64,000 bases of DNA from Bowmanella dokdonensis (GCF_017254865.1 NZ_JAFKCV010000009.1:62001-126000); one strand, 5' to 3'; counted from the first letter of the stretch, positions 43,603 through 53,779 are shown. Numbers and translations: made by a program. The notes: generated from the letters alone by a model not told the origin.

Positions 43603-44497
43603 ACTGCGGATGCTGTTGTCGGCGGTATGTGGGTTGATGCTGTGCGTAAGAGGGGGCGCAGCATCGCAGCCACAACAGGTGACCTGGGGCGCTGCCAGCT
43701 TTCCACCATTTTGGCAGATGGGCCAGGGGGAGCACCCCGGAGGGGCCTTTGGCGATGTCCAGCAACTGGTGCTGGACAAGTTGATGCAGTATCGGCACGA
43801 GTTTTACTATTCAAACTTCAACCGCCTACTTCTGACGATGCAAAAGGGAGAACGCCTTTGTCTGTTCGGTTTACGTAAGACCGAGCAGCGTGAGGTATTT
43901 TTGCGTTTCTCTGAGCCCTTCCTGCCTTTGCCCGAATATGGGGTGATCTACCGCCACGAAGAGCGGGCCAGGCTGCAGCCCTATCTGCTGGCAAGTGGGC
44001 GTGTCAGCCTGGATGGTATTATCAGTGACAGAAGGTTGCTGATAGGTCATGTGGGGGGACGATCCCTGGGCAGGGAGATGGATAGTCTGCTGCTGGATGA
44101 GCGGAGCAAGCCCAGGGCCACGGTTTTTATCATCACCAATATCCAGACCATCCAGCCGTTGATGGGAATGCTAAACCTTAAAAGGCTCGATCTGGTACTA
44201 GGTAACGCCCTCGAGGCCCGCTACTACGGTAGTCTGCTGACCGGCGCGGAAGCTTTTGACTTTATGCCCGTTCAAGAGGGACAACGCCAGCTCGCGGCCC
44301 ACTTTGCCTGCAGCAAGGGGGCATGGAGTGAATCACTTATTGCGCAGATCAATGAGTTGATAACCGATCCTCAACTTAAGGCCCAGGCCGCAGAGCGTTT
44401 TGCCACTTATCTGCCAGCCAGTGACAGGCAGAGATATCTGGCCGGAGTGGCAGAATCATTGGACCAGGCGTTGGGAAGTAATGTTAACGAACTGTGA
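43565..44497 (+). CDS. Periplasmic solute-binding-like protein (TIGR02285-type)
   Basis: 310 aa from ATG 43565, overlapping the cyclase gene by 38 bases; ATG 43535 (68-base overlap) and ATG 43610 (no overlap) are alternatives, and the ribosome site does not decide. The basic N-region and MLLSAVCGLMLCVRGGAAS form a signal peptide. The body resembles periplasmic amino-acid-binding proteins (VTWGAASFPPFWQM, FGDVQQLVLDKLM, CLFGLRKTEQREVFLRFSEP). No ABC permease or ATPase is encoded nearby. Such orphan binding proteins can serve as sensory partners, and here the obvious partner is the CHASE4 domain of the overlapping gene; this is inference. Confidence 0.75.
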   Translation: MRSQRRRTFLKTKLRMLLSAVCGLMLCVRGGAASQPQQVTWGAASFPPFWQMGQGEHPGGAFGDVQQLVLDKLMQYRHEFYYSNFNRLLLTMQKGERLCLFGLRKTEQREVFLRFSEPFLPLPEYGVIYRHEERARLQPYLLASGRVSLDGIISDRRLLIGHVGGRSLGREMDSLLLDERSKPRATVFIITNIQTIQPLMGMLNLKRLDLVLGNALEARYYGSLLTGAEAFDFMPVQEGQRQLAAHFACSKGAWSESLIAQINELITDPQLKAQAAERFATYLPASDRQRYLAGVAESLDQALGSNVNEL

Positions 44498-44509
44498 ATC
44501 AGGATGTTA

Positions 44510-44523
44510 TGAATACGTATGCA
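44510..44523. promoter_or_regulatory. Operator-like site 3 of the maltodextrin locus
   Basis: TGAATACGTATGCA, 69 bp upstream of the GH97 gene start and 13 bp after the stop of the preceding gene. Identical to site 2 over 18 bases. Confidence 0.75.
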
Positions 44524-44591
44524 CCTGTCTGTTGCCTGCTCTAACGAGCAGCTACTATTGAGTCCCCATCATTTCCCTGGCGGAGCACACC

Positions 44592-46625
44592 ATGTTGGTT
44601 CGACTTCTGCTGCTGTTGGCGTTGTTCAGCGGCCTGGGTCAGGCCGCAGGCCTGACCCTTACCTCACCGGACGGCCAGCTCAGGTTGACTGTCAGTGACG
44701 AGGATATCGGTCCCCACTATCAGTTGCACAGACAAAAGCAGACAGTGCTGGCCCCTTCGAGACTGGGCCTGGCATTTAAAAAGCATGGCCGTTTTGCCGA
44801 GAACTTTTTGCTGGTGGAAGAGGCGCGCCAATCCAATGATACTCGCTGGGAGCAGCCCTGGGGCGAACGGCGGGTGGTCAGGGACAGGCACAACGAACTG
44901 CTTGTTACCTTCAAGGACGAAGATAAGCGCTGGTTCAGGGTGCGCTTTCGTTTGTTCGATGACGGAATGGGTTTTCGCTATGAAGTACCTGAACAGCCGG
45001 GGCTGGACAGGCTGGCTGTCACTGAGGAACTGACCGAGTTTGTCTTCGAGCAGCCGGGTAGGACCGACAGTTGGTGGATCCCCTCAAGAGGATGGAACCG
45101 CTACGAATATCTTTATCGTCAGACCCCCATGAGTGAACTGGACAGGGTGCATACCCCGGTCACATTCAGGTTGCCCCAGGGGGAACATGTGACCCTACAT
45201 GAAGCGGCACTGGTGGACTATGCCGCCATGACCCTGGACCAGCGCAGGGACGGCGTACTCAAGGCCAACCTGACCCCCTGGTATGACGGCATCAAGGTAC
45301 ATACCCAAGCCGGTTTCCACAGTCCCTGGCGGACGGTGCAAGTGGGCAGAAAGGCCATCGACCTGCTCAATTCAGATCTTATCCTTAACCTGAATGAGCC
45401 CAACAAACTGGGTGATGTGTCCTGGGTCAAGCCAGGCAAATACATCGGTATCTGGTGGGAGATGCACCTGGGGACCCATACCTGGGGCAGTGGTCCCCAG
45501 CACGGCGCCACCACAGCTCGCACCAGGCAATATATGGACTTTGCCGCCAGGTATGGTTTTGACGGCGTACTGGTGGAGGGGTGGAATATCGGCTGGGACG
45601 GCAGTTGGTTCCATAACGGCGATGTCTTCAGCTTCACCCAGCCTTATCCTGACTTCGATATTGAGGCTGTCACAGAGTATGGGGCCGGGATAGGGGTAAA
45701 ACTGATTGGCCACCACGAAACCTCCGGCAGCGTGACCAACTACCGCCGGCAGATGGAGGAGGCCTATGATCTATACGCACGACTGGGTGTCAGCCAGATC
45801 AAGACCGGCTATGTGGCCGACGGCGGAGACATTAAACGGGTGGATGAGCAGGGCATAGTGCGCCAGGAATGGCATGACGGGCAGTTTATGGTGGGTGAGT
45901 ACCTGCACTCGGTCAAAGAAGCCGCCAAACGCAAAATCAGCATCAATACCCATGAACCGGTCAAGGATACCGGTCTGCGCCGGACCTATCCCAACTGGAT
46001 CAGTCGAGAAGGCGCCAGGGGGCAGGAATTCAATGCCTGGGGATCGCCACCCAACCCCCCTGAGCATACGGTAAATCTGGTTTATACCCGCATGCTTTCC
46101 GGTCCCATGGACTTTACGCCGGGTATTTTTAACCTGGCTTATGAAGGGCTGGAGGCGGAAAACCGGGTGCAGACCACCCTGGCTAAGCAATTGGCGCTAT
46201 ACGTCGTTTTGTACAGTCCCATTCAAATGGCAGCAGACTTGCCTGAACACTACCTGCAACGTCTGGACGCCTTTCAGTTTATCCTCGATGTACCCACCGA
46301 CTGGGAGCAAAGCCTGGCCATTGCAGGTGAAGTGGGGGATTACGTGGTCTTTGCCCGTCAGCAGAGGGGTAGCCAGGACTGGTATCTGGGCGCCATTACG
46401 GACGAACTGGCCAGGGAAATCCCCGTCAGCCTGGACTTTTTGCCGGCTGGGCAGGTCTTTGAGGCACAAATATACCGGGACGGGGAAAACGCTGACTGGC
46501 TGACCAACCCCTATGATCTGGTCATTGAGAGAAAATCCGTCAGGCAGGGCGATAAGCTGACCCTGGAACTGGCAACCAGCGGCGGCGTCGCCATCCGCTT
46601 CAAAGCCCTGCGAGGAGACCAATGA
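44592..46625 (+). CDS. susB: GH97 alpha-glucosidase (SusB-like)
   Basis: 677 aa (Bacteroides SusB about 738). Signal peptide LLLLLALFSGLGQAAG, so periplasmic or cell-surface. GH97 layout: N-terminal beta-sandwich, barrel from about 270 (KYIGIWWEMHLGTHTWGSG), C-terminal beta domain. Catalytic Glu of the inverting SusB type: E376 in HHETSG, E455 in NTHEPVKDTG, E479 in REGARGQE; the spacing of the last two (24) equals SusB E508-E532. It would release glucose from alpha-1,4/1,6 maltodextrins with inversion. First gene after operator-like site 3; its TGA overlaps the next gene's ATG, so they are coupled. Confidence 0.93.
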   Translation: MLVRLLLLLALFSGLGQAAGLTLTSPDGQLRLTVSDEDIGPHYQLHRQKQTVLAPSRLGLAFKKHGRFAENFLLVEEARQSNDTRWEQPWGERRVVRDRHNELLVTFKDEDKRWFRVRFRLFDDGMGFRYEVPEQPGLDRLAVTEELTEFVFEQPGRTDSWWIPSRGWNRYEYLYRQTPMSELDRVHTPVTFRLPQGEHVTLHEAALVDYAAMTLDQRRDGVLKANLTPWYDGIKVHTQAGFHSPWRTVQVGRKAIDLLNSDLILNLNEPNKLGDVSWVKPGKYIGIWWEMHLGTHTWGSGPQHGATTARTRQYMDFAARYGFDGVLVEGWNIGWDGSWFHNGDVFSFTQPYPDFDIEAVTEYGAGIGVKLIGHHETSGSVTNYRRQMEEAYDLYARLGVSQIKTGYVADGGDIKRVDEQGIVRQEWHDGQFMVGEYLHSVKEAAKRKISINTHEPVKDTGLRRTYPNWISREGARGQEFNAWGSPPNPPEHTVNLVYTRMLSGPMDFTPGIFNLAYEGLEAENRVQTTLAKQLALYVVLYSPIQMAADLPEHYLQRLDAFQFILDVPTDWEQSLAIAGEVGDYVVFARQQRGSQDWYLGAITDELAREIPVSLDFLPAGQVFEAQIYRDGENADWLTNPYDLVIERKSVRQGDKLTLELATSGGVAIRFKALRGDQ

Positions 46626-48466
46626 TGAACAATCTGTTGCGATTTATCGGCCTTTGCCTGGTAAGCGGTTCGGTCTTGGCACAGTATCAGGTTCAGCATC
46701 TTGAGCCTGCTTTCTGGTGGGCGGGAATGCAGCATCCCCATCTGCAGCTGATGGTGCATGGACCGAATATCAGTCAGTTACAGCCCGCCCTGGATCACCC
46801 GGGAGTGGTCCTTGCCGGGGTACAGCGGACGGACAACCCCAACTACCTTTTTGTCGACCTGACCCTGGCACCGGATGTACGCCCTGGCCAGTTTGACATC
46901 CGGTTTATGCAGGGTGACAAGGTGCAGCTTTCCTATCCCTATGAGCTCAGGGCAAGGTTGCCGGGTTCGGCCAGCCGAGCCGGCTTCGACCAGTCCGACG
47001 TAATTTATCTGATTACCCCGGACAGGTTTGCCAACGGCGATCCGGCCAATGACGAAGTAGATGGGATGGTCGAAGGGGGGAATCGCAATCTTGCCGGGGG
47101 CCGTCATGGGGGCGATATTCAGGGCATTATCCAGCACCTGGACTATCTGCAGGATTTGGGAATAACCCAGCTTTGGCTAAATCCTGTGCTGGAAAATGCC
47201 ATGGACAGCTACTCCTATCATGGTTACTCCACTACTGACTATTACCAGGTCGATCCGCGCTATGGCTCTAACCACCTTTACCGGGAACTAGCCCAACAGG
47301 CTGGTGAACGGGAAATGGGACTGATCAAGGATATTATTCTTAACCATATCGGCTCGGGCCATTGGTGGATGCAGGATATGCCGGCGTCCGACTGGATTAA
47401 CTTCGACGGGCAGTTTGTCGAAACCACCCACAGGCGAGAAGCCCTGCACGACCCCCACGGTACTCAGTGGGACCGCAGGCACTTCACGGACGGATGGTTT
47501 GTGCGCAGCATGCCGGATCTGAACCAGCGCAATCCCTTCCTGGCCAACTACCTGATCCAGAACAGCATCTGGTGGGTGGAATATGCCGGACTGTCCGGCC
47601 TCCGGCTGGACACATACTCTTACCCGGACAAGGACTTTCTGAGTCAGTACACTCAAAGACTGATGCAGGAGTATCCCAACCTGGGGATGGTAGGCGAAGA
47701 GTGGTCCCTGAATCCGGCCATCGTGGCCTACTGGCAGCGGGACACCAAACGACACGATGATTATCAATCGGCGCTGCCCAGTCTGTTTGATTTTCCCCTG
47801 CAGGCAGCGGTGGTTAACGGTCTTAACAATGCAGAGACCTGGGGTACGGGTCTGCGCGAGATTTATCAGGCGCTGGCCAACGATTTTCTTTACGGTCATC
47901 CCTATGAGTTGGTTGTTATGCCAGACAACCATGATATGAGCCGCATTTATACACAGCTTGGCCACGATCCCGCCCTGTTTCGCATGGCCATGGTGCTGTT
48001 TGCCACCACCCGGGGTATCCCGCAGTTCTTCTATGGCTTTGAGGTGCTGATGGCCAATCCAGGCAGCGAGGACCACGGTGTGATTCGCAGCGACTTCCCC
48101 GGCGGCTGGCCGGGTGACCCCCTGAACGCTTTCAGCGGTGAAAACCTGAGCGACGAGCAGGCCGAGGCCCAAGCCTTTGTCCGCCGACTGCTCAACTGGC
48201 GTAAAGGGGCTGAAGTCGTGCATAAGGGCAAGTTGACCCACTACGCACCGATTGACGGAACCTATGTCTATTTCCGGCATGATGTTAAGCGGGTTGTGAT
48301 GGTGGTATTGAACAAGAATGATCAGTCCATCACTTTGCCAACCGAGCGTTTTAAAGACGTGACGGCCACCCTGAGCCAGGCCGTGGATGTGCTTACCGGC
48401 GAGCGGCAACGTCTGGCTGAGCTGACCGTGCCGGCCAGGAGTGCACGTATCTATGCCCTTCACTGA
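46622..48466 (+). CDS. GH13 cyclomaltodextrinase/neopullulanase-like enzyme, exported
   Basis: 614 aa. Signal peptide MNNLLRFIGLCLVSGSVLA. An N-terminal beta-sandwich domain (about 25-115, WWAGMQHPHLQLMVHG) of the kind found in cyclodextrin-degrading GH13 enzymes precedes the barrel. Catalytic residues: D330 in GLRLDTY, E359 in VGEEW, D438 in DNHD. A C-terminal beta domain ends at 614. It should cut cyclodextrins, pullulan or maltodextrins in the periplasm. It overlaps the GH97 gene by four bases and is separated from GH31 by 80 bp. ATG at 46625 is an equally good start. Confidence 0.9.
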   Translation: MMNNLLRFIGLCLVSGSVLAQYQVQHLEPAFWWAGMQHPHLQLMVHGPNISQLQPALDHPGVVLAGVQRTDNPNYLFVDLTLAPDVRPGQFDIRFMQGDKVQLSYPYELRARLPGSASRAGFDQSDVIYLITPDRFANGDPANDEVDGMVEGGNRNLAGGRHGGDIQGIIQHLDYLQDLGITQLWLNPVLENAMDSYSYHGYSTTDYYQVDPRYGSNHLYRELAQQAGEREMGLIKDIILNHIGSGHWWMQDMPASDWINFDGQFVETTHRREALHDPHGTQWDRRHFTDGWFVRSMPDLNQRNPFLANYLIQNSIWWVEYAGLSGLRLDTYSYPDKDFLSQYTQRLMQEYPNLGMVGEEWSLNPAIVAYWQRDTKRHDDYQSALPSLFDFPLQAAVVNGLNNAETWGTGLREIYQALANDFLYGHPYELVVMPDNHDMSRIYTQLGHDPALFRMAMVLFATTRGIPQFFYGFEVLMANPGSEDHGVIRSDFPGGWPGDPLNAFSGENLSDEQAEAQAFVRRLLNWRKGAEVVHKGKLTHYAPIDGTYVYFRHDVKRVVMVVLNKNDQSITLPTERFKDVTATLSQAVDVLTGERQRLAELTVPARSARIYALH

Positions 48467-48546
48467 CGCCTCAAAAAAGGCGATTACACCCAAGAATTAT
48501 TAGTCTTTTTTCTGTGACTCTGATGACATTACTGAGATAACCGACC

Positions 48547-50970
48547 ATGAAAAGCCTCGTCACCCTCCTGTTGTATGTCTTTGTCCTCTGTCCTGTGGCA
48601 GCCAGTGAGCTGCTGAGCTATCAGTTGCAGGATGGCGCACTGATACTGCAGACAGATAATGGACAGGTCAGCCTGACCGCTTATGGCCAGGAGAGCTTCG
48701 AGGTGTTTTACCAGCCGACGGACGTACCGCAGCTACCGGGCTATGCCGTATCAGACAGTGCCAGGCAAGGTACGGGCAGGCTTGAAGAGCAGGGTAAGCA
48801 GCTCGTCTTCAGCCATGGGCAGCTCAGGGCGGTGATCGAGCGGTCCCCTTTGAGGTTCAGTTTCTTCCGCGGCAACACCCTGTTACTGGAGGAAGAGTCC
48901 GGATTGTTTGTGCATCAGACCCTGCGCGGTTTTCGCTTCAGGCTGCAACAGGAGGAAACACTGCTGGGTGCCGGCGAGCGGGTATTGGGCATGGACAGAC
49001 GCGGACATCGCCTGCCCCTGTACAACAAGGCCCATTACGGCTATGGCACCAAGTCCAGCCAGATGTACTACGGTTTGCCCATGCTCTTGTCCAGTCAGGG
49101 CTATATGCTGATTTTCGACAATGCCGCCAGCGGTCACCTGGATTTGGGTCATAGTGAAACAAACATTCTTCAATTTGAGGCGGTGGCCGGGCGTACTGCC
49201 TATCTGGTGGTGTCAGGAGAAGACATGCCGGCCGTCGTCCGCAATACCACTTCAGTCACAGGACGACAACCCATGCCACCGCGTTGGGCGCTGGGCAATT
49301 ATGCTTCCCGTTTCGGTTATCACACAGAGCAGGAAACCCGTCAGGTGGCAGAGATGTTCAGGCGACAGGACATTCCCCTGGATGCTGTGATCCTGGATCT
49401 TTACTGGTTCGGTAAAGAGGTCAAGGGCATGATGGGCAACCTGGACTGGGACAGGCAGGCCTTTCCCAACCCCGAGCAAATGATCGCCGATTTTAAAGAA
49501 CAGGGCATCAAGACCATACTGATCACGGAGCCTTTTGTGCTGACCACCTCCAAAAAGTGGCAGGAGGCACTTCGGGCCGATGCCCTGTCCCTGAACCTGG
49601 CGGGTGAGGCAAAACGGTTCGATTTCTTTTTTGGCAATACAGGCCTGATTGATGTCTTTCATCCCGCCGCACGGGATTGGTTCTGGCAGACTTACCAGAA
49701 TCTGCTGGATCAGGGGGTGAGCGGCTGGTGGGGGGATCTGGGCGAACCCGAAGTGCATCCGGGTGATACATTGCACCGGCTGGCAGACGGTCGGGTAGTG
49801 ACAGCCGATGAGATCCACAATGCCTATGGCCATAAGTGGGCCCAACTGGTGTTTGAACGCCACCGTCAGGCCCGGCCCGATGAGCGACCCTTTATCATGA
49901 TGCGTTCAGGCTTTGTCGGCTCGCAGCGCTTTGGCATGATCCCCTGGACCGGTGATGTAAGCCGCTCCTGGGACGGGCTCAAACCCCAGGTGGAACTTAG
50001 CCTGACCATGGGCCTGCTGGGTCTTGCTTACACCCACTCGGATCTGGGCGGCTTCGCCGGCGGTGACGTTTTCGATGCCGAGCTATATACACGTTGGCTG
50101 CAATATGGCGTGTTTCAGCCGGTCTATCGTCCCCATGCCCAGGAAAATATCGCCCCTGAGCCGGTTTTCCATGATGAGCTGACCCGCAATATCATCCGCG
50201 ACTTCATCAGGCTGCGCTATGCCCTGTTGCCGTACAACTATAGCCTTAGCTACCTCAACAGCCAGACTGGTCAGCCGATGATGCGGCCCCTGTTTTATAC
50301 TCAGCCGGACAATCTGGCTCTGTTGGGCAATACGGCGAGTTATATGTGGGGCGAGGCGTTTCTGGTCACGCCAGTTACCGAGCCGGGGGTGGACTCAGTC
50401 CAGGTGGAGCTGCCCACCGGTGTCTGGTTCGATTATTTCACCGGCCAGCGCTACGAAGGGGGCCAGCGGATCGAGCAGCCGACCCGACTTGAAACCCTGC
50501 CGGTGCTGGTTAAAGCCGGCAGCTTTGTGCCCATGGTCGAGCCGGTGCAGACCACCTCCGATTACAGCTCAGAGAAACTCATCCTGCACTATTACGCAGA
50601 CGCCGCCATCCGACAGGGGCAGGGCATGATGTACGAAGACGACGGTCAGACCTTCGGTGCTCCCGCCAAGCAGCAATACGAGCTGCTGTATTTTACTGCC
50701 AGCCAGGAAGAGACAAAGCTGTCTATCCAACTAAAAAGAGAGGCTTTTGCTTACAAAGGCATGCCTCAGAACAGGCAGATGCATCTGCAGGTTCACAACT
50801 GGCGGGCCAGTCCGTCCAAAGTCGAGGTGAATGGCGCGGTTCTGCCGGTGGCGGCCAACGCGGGTAAGTTCGGAGCCTTGAAGCAGGGGATCTGGCTCGA
50901 CCGCGAAACACAGATCCTGCATCTGAAGTTTAGCTGGCGGGACGATAATACCCGCCTGTTACTCCATTAA
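48547..50970 (+). CDS. GH31 alpha-glucosidase / transglucosylase, exported
   Basis: 807 aa. Signal peptide LVTLLLYVFVLCPVAAS. Order: N-terminal beta domain with LLGAGERVLGMDRRG; barrel from about 240 (WALGNYASRFGYHTEQE); nucleophile D397 in WWGDLGEPE; acid/base D470 in PWTGDVSRSW; proximal and distal C-terminal beta domains, the distal one DUF5110-like. The sequence pattern resembles Cellvibrio GH31 oligosaccharide 4-alpha-glucosyltransferase as well as alpha-glucosidases, so hydrolysis versus transfer is open. Periplasmic. Likely in the operon starting at the GH97 gene; 80 bp before it and 40 bp after it show no terminator. Confidence 0.9.
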   Translation: MKSLVTLLLYVFVLCPVAASELLSYQLQDGALILQTDNGQVSLTAYGQESFEVFYQPTDVPQLPGYAVSDSARQGTGRLEEQGKQLVFSHGQLRAVIERSPLRFSFFRGNTLLLEEESGLFVHQTLRGFRFRLQQEETLLGAGERVLGMDRRGHRLPLYNKAHYGYGTKSSQMYYGLPMLLSSQGYMLIFDNAASGHLDLGHSETNILQFEAVAGRTAYLVVSGEDMPAVVRNTTSVTGRQPMPPRWALGNYASRFGYHTEQETRQVAEMFRRQDIPLDAVILDLYWFGKEVKGMMGNLDWDRQAFPNPEQMIADFKEQGIKTILITEPFVLTTSKKWQEALRADALSLNLAGEAKRFDFFFGNTGLIDVFHPAARDWFWQTYQNLLDQGVSGWWGDLGEPEVHPGDTLHRLADGRVVTADEIHNAYGHKWAQLVFERHRQARPDERPFIMMRSGFVGSQRFGMIPWTGDVSRSWDGLKPQVELSLTMGLLGLAYTHSDLGGFAGGDVFDAELYTRWLQYGVFQPVYRPHAQENIAPEPVFHDELTRNIIRDFIRLRYALLPYNYSLSYLNSQTGQPMMRPLFYTQPDNLALLGNTASYMWGEAFLVTPVTEPGVDSVQVELPTGVWFDYFTGQRYEGGQRIEQPTRLETLPVLVKAGSFVPMVEPVQTTSDYSSEKLILHYYADAAIRQGQGMMYEDDGQTFGAPAKQQYELLYFTASQEETKLSIQLKREAFAYKGMPQNRQMHLQVHNWRASPSKVEVNGAVLPVAANAGKFGALKQGIWLDRETQILHLKFSWRDDNTRLLLH

Positions 50971-51010
50971 ACGAGCCCCAAGATTTGTATCAGCCACTGA
51001 GAAACCCATT

Positions 51011-52909
51011 ATGATTAAAGTAAGCCTGCCTGGCTTTTCTTACCTTTTGCTGGGACTGCTGGTCGGTTGCCAGCCTGCGCCACAGCAAGCAGCAGATGAA
51101 CCCGTAAATGAGCAGCATGTTGCACAGGACGAAGCCATGACATCCAAGCCAAGGCCGGTGGTCTACCAGATGATGACCAGGCTGTTTGGTAATAAACAGA
51201 GCGCCAACATTCCCTGGGGCACCATTGAGCAAAACGGGGTGGGTAAGTTTGCCGACATCGATGATGCGGCCCTCGACGGGATCAGGGAGCTGGGCGCCAC
51301 CCATGTCTGGTACACAGGGGTGCCGCACCATGCGGTGATCCGGGACTACAGCGACTACGGCATCAGCCAGGACGATCCGGATGTGGTCAAGGGACGCGCC
51401 GGCTCCCCCTATGCGGTCAAGGACTACTATAACGTCAATCCGGACCTGGCTATGGATCCGGCCAACCGGCTGGCTGAATGGCAGGGGCTTATTGATCGTA
51501 CCCATGCCCACGGGCTGAAGGTGGTAATGGATATTGTCCCCAACCATGTGGCCCGTCACTATCAGTCACTGTCCAAAGACGAGGATGTGGAAGATTTTGG
51601 CGCAAGCGACGATACCAGTGTGGAATATGCGCGGAACAATAACTTCTACTATATTCCCGGACTGGCATTCGAGGTGCCGCAGGGGCCGCCGCCGCTCGGC
51701 GGCGAAGCCCATCCGCTGGCCGACGGCGAGTTTGCCGAGTATCCGGCCAAATGGACGGGCAATGGAGCAAGAACCGCCAGGCCGGATGCTGGCGATTGGT
51801 ATGAAACGGTAAAGATAAATTTTGGTGTGCGTCCCGACGGCAGCCCGGATTTTCCCGTCCTGCCCGCAGACTACGCGGACAAGTCCTGTGCGGAGCACCT
51901 GGCTTTCTGGGCAGATAAATCCCTGCCCGATTCCTGGCATAAATTCCGTGATATTGCGCTGTACTGGACAAACAAGGGTGTAGACGGCTTCCGTTATGAT
52001 ATGGCGCAGATGGTGCCGGTGGAATTCTGGAGCTATCTGAACTGCTCCATCAAGGCGGTCAATCCCGATGCCTTCCTGCTTTCCGAGATCTATATCCCAG
52101 AGCAGTACCGCAACTATATCTACCTGGGGAAGATGGACTACCTGTATGACAAGGTCGGCACTTACGATGCCTTGCGTGCCATTGTCGAAGGCAAAGCCAG
52201 CACCGACAGTCTGCCTGCGGTATTTGAAGATATCGGCGACATTCACAGGCACATGCTGATGTTCCTGGAGAATCACGATGAACAGCGTATTGCCAGCCCC
52301 GCCTTTGCCGGTGACCCTGTCAAAGCCAAGCCGGCTATGGTGGTCAGTAGCCTGGTGGCGGGTGGCGCCAACCTGGTCTATTTCGGTCAGGAGGTGGGCG
52401 AACCGGCTGCAGGTGATGCCGGCTTCGGCAAGGCTACCCGCACCAGCATCTTCGATTACTGGGGTGTCCCGGCGCACCAACGTTGGATGAACGGTGGCAG
52501 GTTTGACGGCGGACTGCTGACTCAGGAGGAAAAGTCACTGCGGGATTTCTACGCCAGATTGCTGAACCTGGCTTCCACGGAACCGGCTTTTCAGGGTGAA
52601 TTTGCCGACTTGCATCAGGTCAATCGCAGACAAAGGGGATACGAGGGGAACCTGTACAGCTTTGTACGGATTCTGGACCAGCACAGGGTGATAGTGGTGG
52701 CCAACTTCGACAAACAGAGTAAGCAGACGGAACTGAGGATCCCGGCTGGGGTACTGGCAGGTATGGGACTGACCCAGGGCCAGTATGGACTGCGGGATTT
52801 ACTGGCAGAACGGGTTGCTGGGCAGCTCGTGGTCGGCAAGGGGGAGGGCAGCCTGACCGTAAGCCTGGCGCCTTATCAGTCACTGGTATTGAAAGTTCAG
52901 CATCTGTAA
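51011..52909 (+). CDS. GH13 alpha-amylase family lipoprotein
   Basis: 632 aa. Lipobox LLVGC with Cys20, so membrane-anchored (outer membrane or periplasmic face). Barrel catalytic residues: D330 in GFRYDMAQ, E359 in LLSEIY, D423 in ENHDEQR. A long insertion between beta3 and the catalytic region (about 185-290) is Pro/Gly-rich and holds a Cys pair with C293 (SCAEH) and C345 (LNCS). Likely an endo- or maltogenic amylase acting on maltodextrins before or during import. It lies between GH31 and an esterase gene (9 bp to the next start). Exact specificity not readable. Confidence 0.87.
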   Translation: MIKVSLPGFSYLLLGLLVGCQPAPQQAADEPVNEQHVAQDEAMTSKPRPVVYQMMTRLFGNKQSANIPWGTIEQNGVGKFADIDDAALDGIRELGATHVWYTGVPHHAVIRDYSDYGISQDDPDVVKGRAGSPYAVKDYYNVNPDLAMDPANRLAEWQGLIDRTHAHGLKVVMDIVPNHVARHYQSLSKDEDVEDFGASDDTSVEYARNNNFYYIPGLAFEVPQGPPPLGGEAHPLADGEFAEYPAKWTGNGARTARPDAGDWYETVKINFGVRPDGSPDFPVLPADYADKSCAEHLAFWADKSLPDSWHKFRDIALYWTNKGVDGFRYDMAQMVPVEFWSYLNCSIKAVNPDAFLLSEIYIPEQYRNYIYLGKMDYLYDKVGTYDALRAIVEGKASTDSLPAVFEDIGDIHRHMLMFLENHDEQRIASPAFAGDPVKAKPAMVVSSLVAGGANLVYFGQEVGEPAAGDAGFGKATRTSIFDYWGVPAHQRWMNGGRFDGGLLTQEEKSLRDFYARLLNLASTEPAFQGEFADLHQVNRRQRGYEGNLYSFVRILDQHRVIVVANFDKQSKQTELRIPAGVLAGMGLTQGQYGLRDLLAERVAGQLVVGKGEGSLTVSLAPYQSLVLKVQHL

Positions 52910-52918
52910 GGACTGACC

Positions 52919-53779
52919 ATGTTGAAACCTTGTATTGCAATCCTGTCGGTACTGTTGTTATCCGGTTGTGAGCGGGCCGAAGCGCCCCGCATGCCCTCAG
53001 CCACCGACAATGTGCAGGTGCTTGAACAGGCCATCTGGATCCCGGGTATCGAGCAGTCCCGGACCCTGCGGATCTATCTGCCCCCGGGATACGACCAGAC
53101 CGATAAACATTACCCGGTACTCTATATGCACGACGGCCAGAATCTGTTCGACGATGCCACCTCCTATGCGGGTGAATGGGGTGTGGACGAGTCCCTGAAC
53201 GAGCTGGCGGTCCAGGGCCTGGAGCTGATTGTGGTGGGTATCGACCACGGCGGGGAACAGCGCGTCAACGAGCTCACCCCCTGGCTGCCTGAAGAATATG
53301 GAGAAGCCATGGGAGAGGCATATGCGGCCTTTGTCCATGCCGACCTTAAACCCTGGGTGGACAGCCGCTACCGGACCCTGACGGACAGGTCGAATACGGT
53401 TGTGATGGGCAGTTCCATGGGCGGCTTGATGTCCCACTATCTGATATACCGCTATCCGCAAACCTTCGGGGCGGCCGGTATCTTCTCACCGGCCTACTGG
53501 ATAGCGGACGGGTCCCTGTTCGATTACTCCCTGGCACGCCCGCTACCGGAGAATGCCAGGTTGTATCTGTTGATGGGCGGCGAAGAAGGAGAACAGATGG
53601 TGGGCAAGTTCCAGGCCATGAGCCGGACTCTGGGGGAGAAAGGGGCCGCAGGACAAATGAAAGTCCTGCTGGATCCCCAGGGTGAGCACAATGAAGCGTT
53701 CTGGCGCAGACACTTCAAGACCGCCATCCTCTGGCTGTTTGAGCAATCTCAGGATGGCAGTCCAGTAGCAGGACACTGA
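52919..53779 (+). CDS. Esterase D-like lipoprotein (alpha/beta hydrolase)
   Basis: 286 aa. Lipobox LLLSGC with Cys17. Putative esterase (PF00756-like) fold: LRIYLPPGYDQTDKHYPVLY, MHDGQNLFD, nucleophile S166 in GSSMGG, His257 in GEHNEAFW. Family members hydrolyse short esters; in a glucan locus it may remove acyl groups from substituted sugars or act on an unrelated ester. It starts 9 bp after the lipoprotein GH13 gene and ends at 53779, where its TGA is part of operator-like site 4, so it closes the GH97-led operon. Confidence 0.85.
   Translation: MLKPCIAILSVLLLSGCERAEAPRMPSATDNVQVLEQAIWIPGIEQSRTLRIYLPPGYDQTDKHYPVLYMHDGQNLFDDATSYAGEWGVDESLNELAVQGLELIVVGIDHGGEQRVNELTPWLPEEYGEAMGEAYAAFVHADLKPWVDSRYRTLTDRSNTVVMGSSMGGLMSHYLIYRYPQTFGAAGIFSPAYWIADGSLFDYSLARPLPENARLYLLMGGEEGEQMVGKFQAMSRTLGEKGAAGQMKVLLDPQGEHNEAFWRRHFKTAILWLFEQSQDGSPVAGH

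Noticed and set aside
47288-48493. 401-codon open frame on the minus strand
   Set aside because: Antisense to the GH13 gene with intact catalytic motifs; no protein-like features.
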